Source: CAYQCE01 sp964415885 | GTDB lineage: Bacteria > Zixibacteria > MSB-5A5 > JAABVY01 > JAHJOQ01 | Reading direction: 5' to 3' | NCBI GenBank assembly: GCA_964415885.1 | Contig: CAYQCE010000016.1 | Span: 1-64,000, forward strand | DNA length: 64,000 bases | Shown: positions 1 to 8,888 of the stretch, piece after piece | How the letters are laid out: the number at the start of each line of letters is the position of its first letter | Numbering within the stretch: the stretch's first letter is position 1 | Position numbers and translations under genes: made by a program | The notes under the pieces: model-generated | Databases searched by the model: none | What the model saw: only the letters and a program-made list of their open reading frames with translations | What the model was told of the DNA's origin: nothing

Positions 1-2082
1 AAGCCGCCCCTTGAGCTGGCCCATGGGTTGGTCGCTGTATACAAGGCTCCTGGTCTCCAGAGCAACTTCAATCGTTGGTTCCTGCAGGTTGCCGGCGACT
101 TGCCCATTCGCGAAGAAGTACCCGCCGAGATAACTTTCACCATAAACGTATGGAAGCCACTGCGAAATCGACATTGAGTCTGCATTGAAACGGAAGTCGA
201 CGGACTCATCGAAGTTGTAGCTTCCGGCCAATCCGAGCAACCCGCCGTTGGATTTAACTGTCACGCTGTCGAGCTGTACACTGCTATCCAGGATTGTTAT
301 GAGAGCACTGCTGTCGATTTCGATCAACTGCGTATCGACATACGCATCGGCGGAGAACAACTCCACCTGCATCGTATCCTCGCCCACCCGCAGTAGTCCC
401 CGCGCCTGCATATCGATCGAACCGATTCGAGTCTCAAACTCGGGGATACGAACGCTGTCGGGGTTTACCACCAGGTACGAAAACAGCGACTGCCCGCTCA
501 GACCCGAATACCGGTAGGCATCGGAGTATATCTCAACGTCACCGTTTGGATTGGAGAAGAAGTTGCTAATCTCCAGAAACGCCAAAAAGTCGTCCGATGT
601 GAAATCATATATCTGCACCGAATCGGAGGAGAACGACCCGCTCAGGTTGGGATCTTCAGTAGGTCCGGTTAGCCGGAAAGTCGCCGTTCCGCGTCCTCCT
701 ATGTCCTGAAGGAATATCTGGTTTCGAAACTCGCCTATACGCGGCAGGTCAGCCTCTCCCGAAATATCGACCTTTCCCTCATACTCCAGCAGTCCTCCCG
801 CGCGCACCGTCGTTGACTTGTATGTTAGTCGCATCGGATCGATGAAGCGCGCGGAGTCTTGCGTGACCACCATTGCTCCTGAAAGCGAATCAAAGGAGTA
901 CGCATCGAAACTGCTGCTGCCGAGGTCGGTTGTGATATCGAGAACGATCTCTTCTCCTCTGAAACTCTTGCCCTCCAATTCGATCCGCCCCGAAAGGCTC
1001 GACTCGAACGTGCCCTCTACTGCGCTGTTTATGTCGAGACCGTTTATACGGCCGGAGAATCGATACTCCTCCGGCTTCGTTGCGAAATCGATGCTTCCGG
1101 AGCCGTCAATCCGTCCTCCGAATACTCCACCTGACAGACGGTCGAACCTGACATTCCTGCCATCTATTGTCGCGATCGCCCGCACCTCGTCGAAATACCA
1201 GTCGAGGAAATCTCCGGTGACAACAATGTCTGTCTCCACAACTCCAGCACGATATCCGACCTCGCCATCGAAGCCGACGTCTCCTCTCAGGTTGAGCCCC
1301 GCAATCTCGGCGACTCTGGCTACATCAATCTGCGCAGTATCGAACTCAGCCGTCACTCCGAAGTCCGGCCTGGTGTTGATCTCAGATTCGAAAACGAAAA
1401 CCGACGAATCAACCACTGCTCGCATTTCCTCTGCCATTATGACCGAATCCGCAACCGTGATCAGTCCGGAGAGCCCGTTGAGAGAGATGTTGTGGCTCTT
1501 GGATACGCCGATCAGCGTCTTGAGCTCGGCCTGGATGATCCCCTCACTCGAAGTCACATCTCCAAGAAGACCGATGCTGTCAACGTATATGCTATCATCA
1601 CCGCCGGTGAGACGGAATGAACCGGCCGTCAATGTAAAACCGTCTATGCGAAACTCCGGTAAACCGCCGCCGTTTGTCCCGCCGTCTCCGCCAAATTCCG
1701 GCAGGACCAGTCCACCACCCGGTCCCCTGCGAATCCGGACATCAAGGCTGTCAATCACAAGGCCCTCAATATCCCACCGCTGACGAACAATGTCCCAGAG
1801 ATTGTATTCAGCCTCTATGTATGCTATCGAAGCAACAGTGTAATCTTCTTCGGCGCCCTCATAGCGCACGATGATGTCGGACACATTTACGCCGTAAAGG
1901 AGCGATCCTCCAATGTCGCCGATAGATATCTTGAGATCGTACTTCCGCTCCACTGCCATCCTCAGGAACTCATTGGCCCTGTTCTCGAGGAAGTCAGTCT
2001 TTATAACAATGAGTATGGTAACCGCGACGGCCAGCATGAATACTATCAGCACGGAGAGCGGTATCTTATACCGTTTCTTCAT
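1..2082 (-). CDS. TamB/AsmA-like envelope protein (C-terminus cut by window edge)
   Basis: An open frame of 694 codons runs from an ATG at 2080-2082 off the left edge without a stop. The product begins with a short basic stretch and one hydrophobic anchor (about residues 6-27). A long repetitive beta-rich region follows, full of short Asp/Ser/Gly strands typical of AsmA/TamB-type lipid-transfer or barrel-assembly proteins of the periplasm. A Gly-rich loop lies near residues 125-140. The start overlaps the stop of the upstream gene as ATGA, so the two are probably translationally coupled. The family call rests on architecture and composition, because the conserved C-terminal TamB domain is outside the window. 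A large plus-strand open frame at 818-1783 is only its antisense shadow. Confidence 0.72.
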   Translation of the reverse strand, partial: MKKRYKIPLSVLIVFMLAVAVTILIVIKTDFLENRANEFLRMAVERKYDLKISIGDIGGSLLYGVNVSDIIVRYEGAEEDYTVASIAYIEAEYNLWDIVRQRWDIEGLVIDSLDVRIRRGPGGGLVLPEFGGDGGTNGGGLPEFRIDGFTLTAGSFRLTGGDDSIYVDSIGLLGDVTSSEGIIQAELKTLIGVSKSHNISLNGLSGLITVADSVIMAEEMRAVVDSSVFVFESEINTRPDFGVTAEFDTAQIDVARVAEIAGLNLRGDVGFDGEVGYRAGVVETDIVVTGDFLDWYFDEVRAIATIDGRNVRFDRLSGGVFGGRIDGSGSIDFATKPEEYRFSGRINGLDINSAVEGTFESSLSGRIELEGKSFRGEEIVLDITTDLGSSSFDAYSFDSLSGAMVVTQDSARFIDPMRLTYKSTTVRAGGLLEYEGKVDISGEADLPRIGEFRNQIFLQDIGGRGTATFRLTGPTEDPNLSGSFSSDSVQIYDFTSDDFLAFLEISNFFSNPNGDVEIYSDAYRYSGLSGQSLFSYLVVNPDSVRIPEFETRIGSIDMQARGLLRVGEDTMQVELFSADAYVDTQLIEIDSSALITILDSSVQLDSVTVKSNGGLLGLAGSYNFDESVDFRFNADSMSISQWLPYVYGESYLGGYFFANGQVAGNLQEPTIEVALETRSLVYSDQPMGQLKGRL

Positions 2083-2705
2083 CGCAGGACCTTCCTCAAA
2101 ACCCTCTCGGCCAGAGCCGATGCCTCCGAGAAACGACTCCCCTCGGTCAGGTCCTTGACAATGTCAAGCGTAGCCCGGACCTCCTCCGGCCCGGCGCCCA
2201 TGTTGAGAGCACCCCTGAGATGGGAGTGGAACTGCACGATGTCGCCGGTCACCGCCAGCGCAGCGAGAGTACACAGCTCTCGGAGCTCGGGATCGACATT
2301 TCCGCGCGACAATACCTTGCCGTATCCTTCCCAAACCATCCAGTAGTCGAGTTCCGGCGAAAGGTTGGAGATCGCTTCCCTTAGCGAATCATAGTTCTCG
2401 CCATACACCTTTCTGCAGAGTTTCTTACCTCGCTCGATGTAATGCTGGGACGACTCGCTATCGATCTTCTCGGCAGCGGGTGGTGTAAACTCCGGATACG
2501 CCGCATGGAACCGTTTAAGCCCCTCGATCGCACGGGGATATCCGAGGAAGAGATAGGATTGAAGTATTATCTCATAGAGCAGCTCTGGCTTAACCTTCCT
2601 GTCTCGGGCCTTGTGCAGACACGATTCGGCGACAGGGAATTCTGGGGCGGCAAGGGCGGCGCTCAATCTAATCGAGTAGGTCCAATCGTCTTTCAAGTTC
2701 GCCAT
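2079..2705 (-). CDS. Carboxymuconolactone decarboxylase-like protein
   Basis: This 208-residue soluble protein has an alpha-helical C-terminal half resembling the carboxymuconolactone decarboxylase/AhpD fold. A segment at about residues 140-175 (ELCTLAALAVTGDIVQFHSH, then RGALNMGAGPEEV) matches the core helix pair of that family. The CxxC pair that makes AhpD a peroxidase partner is absent, so a thiol peroxidase role is not supported. The N-terminal half is helical and unassigned. The gene overlaps the downstream TamB-like gene by 4 nt. The substrate is unknown. Confidence 0.75.
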   Translation of the reverse strand: MANLKDDWTYSIRLSAALAAPEFPVAESCLHKARDRKVKPELLYEIILQSYLFLGYPRAIEGLKRFHAAYPEFTPPAAEKIDSESSQHYIERGKKLCRKVYGENYDSLREAISNLSPELDYWMVWEGYGKVLSRGNVDPELRELCTLAALAVTGDIVQFHSHLRGALNMGAGPEEVRATLDIVKDLTEGSRFSEASALAERVLRKVLR

Positions 2706-2920
2706 ATTTGGATGAGTCTCCCAAGGGAGCCTTTCCTGAGCTTAAAACTCAAATTACTGAAAAGTTCAAAAAACCTCAAGTCTGCTCTATGGTCAACAAA
2801 CAAAAAGGTTTACGACCCATTGCGAGGCAGGCATATCCCAGTCACCAGCCCCGGCACAAGACAACACAGCAACCCGCGTGCCATAACTCCTCGAGTTTGA
2901 GTCCGGGAGTCACTTCATGG

Positions 2921-2949
2921 TTGACATTTTAATGTTTTTTTCGTAACCT
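2921..2949 (+). promoter_or_regulatory. Candidate sigma-70-type promoter for the aminomutase-family gene
   Basis: A perfect -35 TTGACA at 2921-2926 is followed after 17 nt by TAACCT at 2944-2949, which is a weak -10 (3 of 6). If used, transcription would start near 2956 and leave a leader of about 180 nt before the ATG at 3138. The rest of the 2706-3137 intergenic region holds no gene I can support. Confidence 0.4.
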
Positions 2950-2972
2950 AAGAATACAGAACCGGATTGCAG

Positions 2973-3049
2973 GATGGTGTTTTCAACGGCTGTGTAACCT
3001 GCTGTGTAGGCCGCTGTTTGTGCGGGAGATAAGAGTTAGCAGCACCATC
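2973..3049 (+). promoter_or_regulatory. Possible structured 5' leader of the aminomutase-family gene
   Basis: A 9-bp helix can form between 2973-2981 (GATGGTGTT) and 3041-3049 (AGCACCATC), with one G-U pair. It encloses three copies of a CTGTGTA/CTGTTTG motif at 2990, 3002 and 3014, spaced exactly 12 nt apart. The element lies inside the predicted leader between the candidate promoter and the gene's AGGAG ribosome-binding site. I do not recognise it as a known riboswitch class. It may be a regulatory RNA or chance pairing. Confidence 0.3.
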
Positions 3050-3137
3050 AGGCATCACGAATCTGCCTAAAGCCAACAAACGCCACACGATCCAAGCGCA
3101 GATCCGGTACCTATCATACATAGAAAGGAGTGTTGAG

Positions 3138-4265
3138 ATGTCTATAGAACTCGCATTGAAGTCTCTACGACTCGGCAAGCGCTCTAAATGCATCACCAGC
3201 ATCGAAAGCATTCCACAACTCACCGACGAAGAGGTCAAGTACCTCAAACGAGTGACGGAGAAGTACCCCTTTCGCGCAAACGGCTATTACCTCGGGTTGA
3301 TTGACTGGGATGACCCGGGTGATCCTATAAGAAGACTCATAATTCCGAACGTCGCCGAAACGAGCGGCTGGAGCGATCTCGACCCGTCAAACGAACGCGC
3401 AATCACCGTGGGACGCGGAATACAGCACAAGTACTCGACAACTGCTCTCGTCTTAACCACCGAGGCGTGCGGGTGCCTTTGCAGGTACTGCTTCCGCAAA
3501 CGCCTCTTCATGGAAGACAACGATGAAGGCCGTCCGGACATCGATAACGCTATCGAGTATATACGCAGCCACAACGAGATAGACAATGTTCTGCTTTCAG
3601 GGGGCGACCCGCTCGTACTTTCCACCTCGCGGCTGGACAGAATTTTGACCGAGCTCAGAGAGATAGAACACGTCGGTGTAATCAGAATCGGCAGCAAGAT
3701 GCCCGCATTCGATCCGTACCGGATCACTGAGGATCCGGGTCTGCTTGAGATGCTAAAACGGCACTCTCTCACCGACAAGCGCATCTACCTCGTGTGTCAT
3801 TTCGATCACCCGAGAGAACTGACTGAGGAAAGCCGGGAGGCTATCCGCCTTGTCCAGGAATGCGGCGTAATCTGCCTGAATCAGAATCCGATTATCAGAG
3901 GAATATCCGACGCGCCCGAGACTATGGCCGAGCTATGGAAGGAACTAACTAATATCGGTGTAGCGCAGTACTACGTCTTCCAGATCAGGCCTACAGCCGG
4001 AAACGAGAGCTACCACGTCCCGATTGCCGAGGCATACTTCAGGTTCGAGAAGGCCAAGGCAATGTGCTCGGGTATCGCCAAGCGGGTTAGATTCGTGATG
4101 TCTCACGCCACCGGCAAGGTTGAGATTATCGCGGTAGACGATGACTACATATACGTCAAGTATCATCGTTCCAAAGATCCCGTTGACGACTACCGAATCA
4201 GATTTTTCCGCCGGGATGACAGCGCCTACTGGCTGGATAGTCTTGAAGAGGTGACAGCTCCGTGA
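3138..4265 (+). CDS. Lysine 2,3-aminomutase-family radical SAM protein (KamA-like)
   Basis: This 375-residue enzyme carries the radical SAM cluster motif CX3CX2C at C111, C115 and C118 (in CGCLCRYCFRK), followed by SGGDPL at 154-159, as in KamA/EpmB proteins. A GK motif in SHATGKVEI puts Lys327 where the PLP-binding lysine of aminomutases sits. The positions equivalent to the two lysine-binding aspartates of clostridial lysine 2,3-aminomutase look like Arg284 and Val320, so lysine is probably not the substrate. The start is well placed behind AAAGGAG at about 3122-3128. The gene is transcribed alone between a long leader and a hairpin terminator. Confidence 0.87.
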   Translation: MSIELALKSLRLGKRSKCITSIESIPQLTDEEVKYLKRVTEKYPFRANGYYLGLIDWDDPGDPIRRLIIPNVAETSGWSDLDPSNERAITVGRGIQHKYSTTALVLTTEACGCLCRYCFRKRLFMEDNDEGRPDIDNAIEYIRSHNEIDNVLLSGGDPLVLSTSRLDRILTELREIEHVGVIRIGSKMPAFDPYRITEDPGLLEMLKRHSLTDKRIYLVCHFDHPRELTEESREAIRLVQECGVICLNQNPIIRGISDAPETMAELWKELTNIGVAQYYVFQIRPTAGNESYHVPIAEAYFRFEKAKAMCSGIAKRVRFVMSHATGKVEIIAVDDDYIYVKYHRSKDPVDDYRIRFFRRDDSAYWLDSLEEVTAP

Positions 4266-4299
4266 TGGCCAGGCATCCTTCGCAGTGACAAACTTCGGC

Positions 4300-4324
4300 C
4301 TCGCCTGACAGGCGGGTTTCTTTT
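4300..4324 (+). terminator. Rho-independent terminator after the aminomutase-family gene
   Basis: A 7-bp stem (4300-4306 with 4310-4316, one T-G pair) with a 3-nt loop is followed by TTTCTTTT at 4317-4324. It lies 35 nt after the stop codon at 4265. Confidence 0.7.
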
Positions 4325-4382
4325 GTGCATGTGTACCTGGAGTTAACTCGTCTTTGCCACACCGTCCGGTTTGGGGCCGAGT

Positions 4383-5681
4383 CTATTTACTCGAGTTCCT
4401 GAGCTCGTCGAGTTCCTGTTCGATCCTCCGGATCTCTTTCATCTGATTGCGTACTTCAATCATCAGCCTGTCCAGCTTGCGCTGAAGCTCCGCCCGGTGT
4501 TCCTCTGGAGACAGATCCGACTTGGGCGTACTGCTCGATGCCGTGGTAAATGTGCCGGGCTTCTCGAGCGTGGACAGGTGATACGAGTAGAAATCGGTAG
4601 AGGTAAGCTGAACGGTGTAGCTCAAAGACCTGCCATCCCGGAATGCCTTCAGCGTAACTATATCTCCCGGACGGTTCCTGCCGATCAGGTCCCTAAGCTC
4701 TTCAGCAGACTGAATCTCCCTGCCGAGGAAATGGGTCAGAATGTCACCGGACCTGAGCCCGACCTTCCACGCCGGCGAGTTCTTCAATACCTCCGAGATC
4801 ATGACTCCGCTTGACAGCCCGAACACTTTTGTAAGGAACTCTCCGGCCATATCCTCCGGCTGGATACCAAGGAATCCCCTCTTGTTGTGAAAGCCCTCGA
4901 TCACTCGAGCAGCCGCAGTCCGATAGTCAGAGGCGCAAATCGCGAGGATAACACCCGTACTCGGAAGTTCGAGACTTGCACCGGTGAACGACCAGGTCTC
5001 CGATGTGCCACCTTCGCTTTGATACAGTTCGAGCCCACCGAGTGCAACCGGCTCAGTTAGTTTGGCGGATATCATTCCCACCAGTTTGCCGGATGTGTTG
5101 ACTACAGGACCACCGGAAAAACCGGGAGTCAGATTCGCCGACACCTGAAGGGAGCCATCCGCCCTGTAGCCGACAGCAGTTGCGAGACTTGCGGAGTTCG
5201 GGATTCCATAGCTGTTGCCGACAGCAAACATCAGCGATCCGGCCCTGACGGGTCGTCTCTCCGCGATCGGCATCGGTTCAAGCTGGCCCGGTATAACCTT
5301 CAGCACCGATAGATCGAACTCCGTGTCAATTCCGACCATAATTGCTGAGAATTTGCGTCCGTCCCACGTGTGCACCTCGTAACGGTTACTGCCACGGATT
5401 ACATGTCCGGTCGTGACAATATTGCCCGAGGTGTCATACACGATGCCGGAACCGATAAGAGTGTCTATGTGACTCGGAGTGATTGCGTAGTTGGGGCCGA
5501 GCGGATCGGAATCACGGAAGGCGTAGACAGTGACGACCGACGGCTGAACACTTGACAGGAGCGCGCCAATCTCGCTATCGAGATCTTTCAGGGAAGCATT
5601 CGCCGGATTTGCGGAAAACAGAACGAGGGCGAAGACAAACGCCAGGACATACCTAATAATCAAACCACTCAGTCGCGGCAT
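4383..5681 (-). CDS. HtrA/DegP-like trypsin-fold serine protease with PDZ domain
   Basis: This exported protease of 432 residues has a signal peptide at 1-29 (hydrophobic core, ANA cleavage-like site). The trypsin-fold domain carries the triad His93 (TTGHVI), Asp123 (EFDLSVLK) and Ser189 (PGFSGGPV). One PDZ domain lies at about 268-357 and a charged coiled coil at about 392-430. The nucleophile context is GFSGGP rather than the usual GNSGGP, but the Ser and oxyanion glycines remain. It sits 24 nt downstream of the anti-sigma gene with a GAGGGTGA ribosome-binding site, so it is probably part of the sigma/anti-sigma operon and acts in envelope protein quality control. The terminal coiled coil is unusual for DegP and may mediate assembly. 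Confidence 0.88.
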   Translation of the reverse strand: MPRLSGLIIRYVLAFVFALVLFSANPANASLKDLDSEIGALLSSVQPSVVTVYAFRDSDPLGPNYAITPSHIDTLIGSGIVYDTSGNIVTTGHVIRGSNRYEVHTWDGRKFSAIMVGIDTEFDLSVLKVIPGQLEPMPIAERRPVRAGSLMFAVGNSYGIPNSASLATAVGYRADGSLQVSANLTPGFSGGPVVNTSGKLVGMISAKLTEPVALGGLELYQSEGGTSETWSFTGASLELPSTGVILAICASDYRTAAARVIEGFHNKRGFLGIQPEDMAGEFLTKVFGLSSGVMISEVLKNSPAWKVGLRSGDILTHFLGREIQSAEELRDLIGRNRPGDIVTLKAFRDGRSLSYTVQLTSTDFYSYHLSTLEKPGTFTTASSSTPKSDLSPEEHRAELQRKLDRLMIEVRNQMKEIRRIEQELDELRNSSK

Positions 5682-5705
5682 TCACCCTCACCCCCGATAG
5701 AAGCC

Positions 5706-6404
5706 TCAGTATGCAGCCTTCTTGACCAGACCGCCGTCAGGGTTCACGGTGGGAAGCACATAGCGGCTTCTGCTCGGGCCGCCTGTCTTGACATTCTGAA
5801 TTCCGGGCCATGCGCCGGGGCTGCCGAACTGAGCCTTCTGCTCATCAGACAGCATATCCAGAATACGACCGTTTCTCATTGAGACGGCAACGCTCAGAGA
5901 CTCGAGCATTGACTGCTCGAGCTTCAATCCACGAAGACCACTATTCACAGGCTGAGCGTTCGCATCGTATTGGGCGATCTGCTGACCATCCGGCTGCGCC
6001 GGATTCTCGACCACTATCTGCTCGCCACCGATGCCGATTCCGGAATCAGGCGAGAGCATGAAAGTGAAGGCCAGCGCCAGCACCGCGGTAACAGCGATTG
6101 CCGGAGAAAAACGCTTCAAGCCATAGAACAACAGTGACGGGGCCTTCCTCGGAAGATGAGCCTGGGAAGCACTCACACCCCGGGGGGCGTTGTGGATCTT
6201 CTCAAACAGCTTCATATTGAAGTTCTCCGAGAGATCCTGCTTCGGAAGACTCGAAACCGCTTGACTCAACTGCTCAGCGAGCTCTTTCTCTTTTCGACAG
6301 CCGGGGCATGAATCGAGATGCTGTAACAGTTTTTCCGTCTCACTGTACGAAAGCTCATCCTTAGAGAATGCCGAGAGTAAAGACCGAGCCTTTCGACAGT
6401 TCAT
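5706..6404 (-). CDS. Anti-sigma factor with zinc-binding zf-HC2 domain
   Basis: The 232-residue membrane protein begins with the zinc anti-sigma motif: C3, then HX3CX2C at H29, C33 and C36. A single transmembrane helix follows at about residues 100-118, then a ~110-residue extracytoplasmic domain that I do not recognise. Such proteins hold an ECF sigma factor at the membrane until stress triggers release. The start codon lies inside the upstream sigma factor gene (44-nt overlap), typical of a cognate pair made in stoichiometric amounts. Confidence 0.87.
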   Translation of the reverse strand: MNCRKARSLLSAFSKDELSYSETEKLLQHLDSCPGCRKEKELAEQLSQAVSSLPKQDLSENFNMKLFEKIHNAPRGVSASQAHLPRKAPSLLFYGLKRFSPAIAVTAVLALAFTFMLSPDSGIGIGGEQIVVENPAQPDGQQIAQYDANAQPVNSGLRGLKLEQSMLESLSVAVSMRNGRILDMLSDEQKAQFGSPGAWPGIQNVKTGGPSRSRYVLPTVNPDGGLVKKAAY

Positions 6405-6981
6405 ACAACTCCTCCATATTGGGCTTCAACATGTTGCGAAGCATGTTGCGCGCTCGGTTCACGCGAGACTTAACCGTCCCAAGCGGAACCGATAGGATTT
6501 GGGCTATTTCTTCATATGACAGATTGTCAAAGTCACGGAGAACAAATGCCTGACGATACTTCTGAGGCAGTTTCTTAACAGACTTCTCCACGACCTGCTT
6601 AATCTTCGAGCTGTTGTCGATCTTCTCTTCCGGCGCCTCGAGCCTGTTCGAGAAATCGGCGATATCGACGAAGCTGATCCGCTTGCGGCGGCGAAGCTCA
6701 TTCCTCGCCAGGTTCAGCGCAATCGTGTAAACCCACGTCGACACGGCATACCGGAAATCGAAGGACATGCGATGCTGATGAACACGGACAAAGGTCTCCT
6801 GAAGGATGTCCTCCACCGCCTCGGCAGAATCGAGCATCCTTATCAGCGTATTGAACAGCCTGTTCTTGTACCTGTTCACGAGTACATTGAAGGCAACCAT
6901 ATCGTCCTTCTGGACTCGACGCATCAGATCAAGATCCGACATCTTCTCACGGTCAAATTTCTTCTCTTTTTTCATGGTCAT
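6361..6981 (-). CDS. ECF-type RNA polymerase sigma factor
   Basis: This 206-residue protein has sigma-70 region 2 at about residues 20-90, with the typical EDILQETFVRVHQH core. Region 4 lies at about 130-190, with the helix-turn-helix around LSYEEIAQILSVPLGTVKSR. No region 1 or 3 is present, as in group 4 (ECF) factors. It is the first gene of the run sigma - anti-sigma - HtrA protease and overlaps the anti-sigma gene by 44 nt. It probably directs an envelope-stress regulon and its own operon. I could not identify a convincing ECF promoter upstream. Confidence 0.93.
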   Translation of the reverse strand: MTMKKEKKFDREKMSDLDLMRRVQKDDMVAFNVLVNRYKNRLFNTLIRMLDSAEAVEDILQETFVRVHQHRMSFDFRYAVSTWVYTIALNLARNELRRRKRISFVDIADFSNRLEAPEEKIDNSSKIKQVVEKSVKKLPQKYRQAFVLRDFDNLSYEEIAQILSVPLGTVKSRVNRARNMLRNMLKPNMEELYELSKGSVFTLGIL

Positions 6982-7076
6982 CTCTCAATTGTATACACGG
7001 CCGTTCAGGCCTGGTTCCAAATTTTCGCCACTCAAAATCACTCAGCCCTACTACAGAGCATAAACCATGCCAGTAT

Positions 7077-8282
7077 CTAAAAGAGCACGTATCTCACGAC
7101 CAGCCCGGCAAGCATAAAGCACAGTGGTACAATAATATAGAGATATGCGAGCCCAAGCCGGGTCTTGAAATACTCGACCGTTAGAACCAGACAAAAATGC
7201 AGCGGCGAGAGCAACACGCCCAAAAATCCACAGGTATAAGCCGTCGCCATAGCCGCAAAATCGACCGTGTCCGGCTTCAGGAACGGAAGAAGAGCAGGGT
7301 AAGTGAGTGTGACGAACGCCGGAGTAGCGCCGGATATCAGCCCTACGATGAACGGAATGAAAATGATCACCCAGAGCGGATCGATCCCTGCCGAGGTTAT
7401 CTCACCGGCAACGACATACGCCGCGTCCGAATCAGCAAAAACCTGCTTGAATATCATAACCGAAAACACGAACGAGACGTACTCGAATGTCACGGCTTTC
7501 TTCAGGCTGCCGAGAAGCACAGGCTTCGAGAATCTCGTCGTAAGCACATACAGGAGCAACGCAAGAGGCACAGCGAGATAAAGCTCGAGACCGATCACCA
7601 GATTCAGCGCCACCGCCGCCAGGATGGGCCAGAGGCTGCCTATCAGGCTGCTGAAATTGCGCGCCGCCGACCTCTCATTATTGCCTGATATCTGCCTGCC
7701 AAGCGGTACGAGAAGAAACAGAATCCCGCCGATAATCATCCCCGCCGTCATAGGCCACTGCGCATTAACGACCTCCGATGTCTCGATTTCGAGAATTGAT
7801 ACAGTCAGGATTATCCCCGGATAAAGCGGCCAGACATACTCCAGAATATGACGGAACCAGTAGTTTATCGCGGCCAGCTTATGAGGCTCGATTCTCGTTC
7901 CCGATGACGACTCGTCGACGAGCGGAGCCGAAAGAAGCGCACCGCCGGGCATCGGCAGAAGCCCTATTAGAGCCGGCAGAGTCGCCATCGACGCACGTTT
8001 CGAGTGAATAAGCGACTCGACCGATCCGACGAGATCTGATGCCCTCCCGGAGTCCTTCAAGAGCGCTCCGAGGAACGACACGACCACGATTATGGTCATC
8101 AACTGCCAGGTCTCTGCCGAAATGAGAGCATTCCATACCGATCCACCAAGCGCAGTCAAGTCCATGCCAAAGAACAGCCCGGCAAGAATCGCACCTATCC
8201 CGATGGATGGTCCGATTCTGACTTTGAACCGGGTCAGAATCAGGATGATCGCGAACAGGATTATGAGTTTAAGACTCTGCAT
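7077..8282 (-). CDS. DUF401-family polytopic membrane protein
   Basis: The 401-residue protein is almost wholly hydrophobic with about 10-11 predicted membrane helices and a duplicated layout. It resembles the DUF401 family, related to ion/organic-anion permeases. A central loop contains LIGLLPMPGGALLSAPLVDE, with Pro/Gly-rich breaks typical of transporter hairpin loops. The substrate is unknown. It starts with ATG at 8282, close to and divergent from the nitroreductase, and is not part of the sigma factor operon, whose start lies about 95 nt further along. Confidence 0.78.
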   Translation of the reverse strand: MQSLKLIILFAIILILTRFKVRIGPSIGIGAILAGLFFGMDLTALGGSVWNALISAETWQLMTIIVVVSFLGALLKDSGRASDLVGSVESLIHSKRASMATLPALIGLLPMPGGALLSAPLVDESSSGTRIEPHKLAAINYWFRHILEYVWPLYPGIILTVSILEIETSEVVNAQWPMTAGMIIGGILFLLVPLGRQISGNNERSAARNFSSLIGSLWPILAAVALNLVIGLELYLAVPLALLLYVLTTRFSKPVLLGSLKKAVTFEYVSFVFSVMIFKQVFADSDAAYVVAGEITSAGIDPLWVIIFIPFIVGLISGATPAFVTLTYPALLPFLKPDTVDFAAMATAYTCGFLGVLLSPLHFCLVLTVEYFKTRLGLAYLYIIVPLCFMLAGLVVRYVLF

Positions 8283-8372
8283 TCAATACCCTTGCGCCAA
8301 AAGATGATAACATATATCATACGGCTTGAATTGAGCAAGCCAAATAAGCGCAACGGCTGGAAAGGTGATGAT

Positions 8373-8888
8373 TTGGAATTCCTGGATGTCTTGAAGAAGC
8401 GGAGATCGATTCGGTCTTACGAGGATAGGAAAGTTGAAGAGGACAAACTGCTTGATGTGCTCAAAGCCGGTCGAGCCGCGCCCACGTCCTACAACAATCA
8501 GGAATTCAAGATCGTGGCCGTCCGCGACAAAACCCGGATCGGACAGCTATTCCACGCCTGCAATGAGCAGGACTTTGTGAAAGAGGCGCCGGTTCTTCTC
8601 GTCTGTTGTGGGACCAATCCCGAACAGGAAATGATGTGCGGGCAACTCTCACACACGGTTGATGTGTCAATCGTGGCGACACACATGATGCTGCGCGCCA
8701 CCGACCTCGATCTCGGCACCTGCTGGCTCGGCTCGTTCAATGAGAAAAAAGTAAAACAGATACTCGACATTCCGGACAATGTTCGTGTCGTGACAATTCT
8801 AACACTCGGTTATCCGCGATTTCAGCTCGCCGAGAAATCCCGAAAACCCCTCGAGAAACTCATCTGCTTCGACAAATACAGGTCATGA
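8373..8888 (+). CDS. Nitroreductase-family FMN oxidoreductase
   Basis: The protein starts at its LEFLDVLKKRRSIRSYED segment, which is the classical N-terminus of FMN-dependent nitroreductases (Arg residues contact FMN). It continues with AAPTSYNNQEFKIVAV and a C-terminal GTCWLGSFNEKKVKQIL motif. I place the start at TTG 8373, preceded at about 6 nt by AAAGGTG. The frame stays open upstream to an ATG at 8292, but that extension is not family-like. At 171 residues it is a short, single-domain member. The physiological substrate is unknown. Confidence 0.85.
   Translation: MEFLDVLKKRRSIRSYEDRKVEEDKLLDVLKAGRAAPTSYNNQEFKIVAVRDKTRIGQLFHACNEQDFVKEAPVLLVCCGTNPEQEMMCGQLSHTVDVSIVATHMMLRATDLDLGTCWLGSFNEKKVKQILDIPDNVRVVTILTLGYPRFQLAEKSRKPLEKLICFDKYRS

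Noticed and set aside
818..1783. Long plus-strand open frame of 321 codons
   Set aside because: It is antisense to the continuous TamB-like frame and has Arg/Ser-rich, non-protein-like composition.
6982..7076. ECF promoter (GGAACC-like box at 7018-7013) upstream of the sigma factor
   Set aside because: Spacing to a CGT-type -10 is about 14 nt, shorter than the usual 15-17, so I do not list it.
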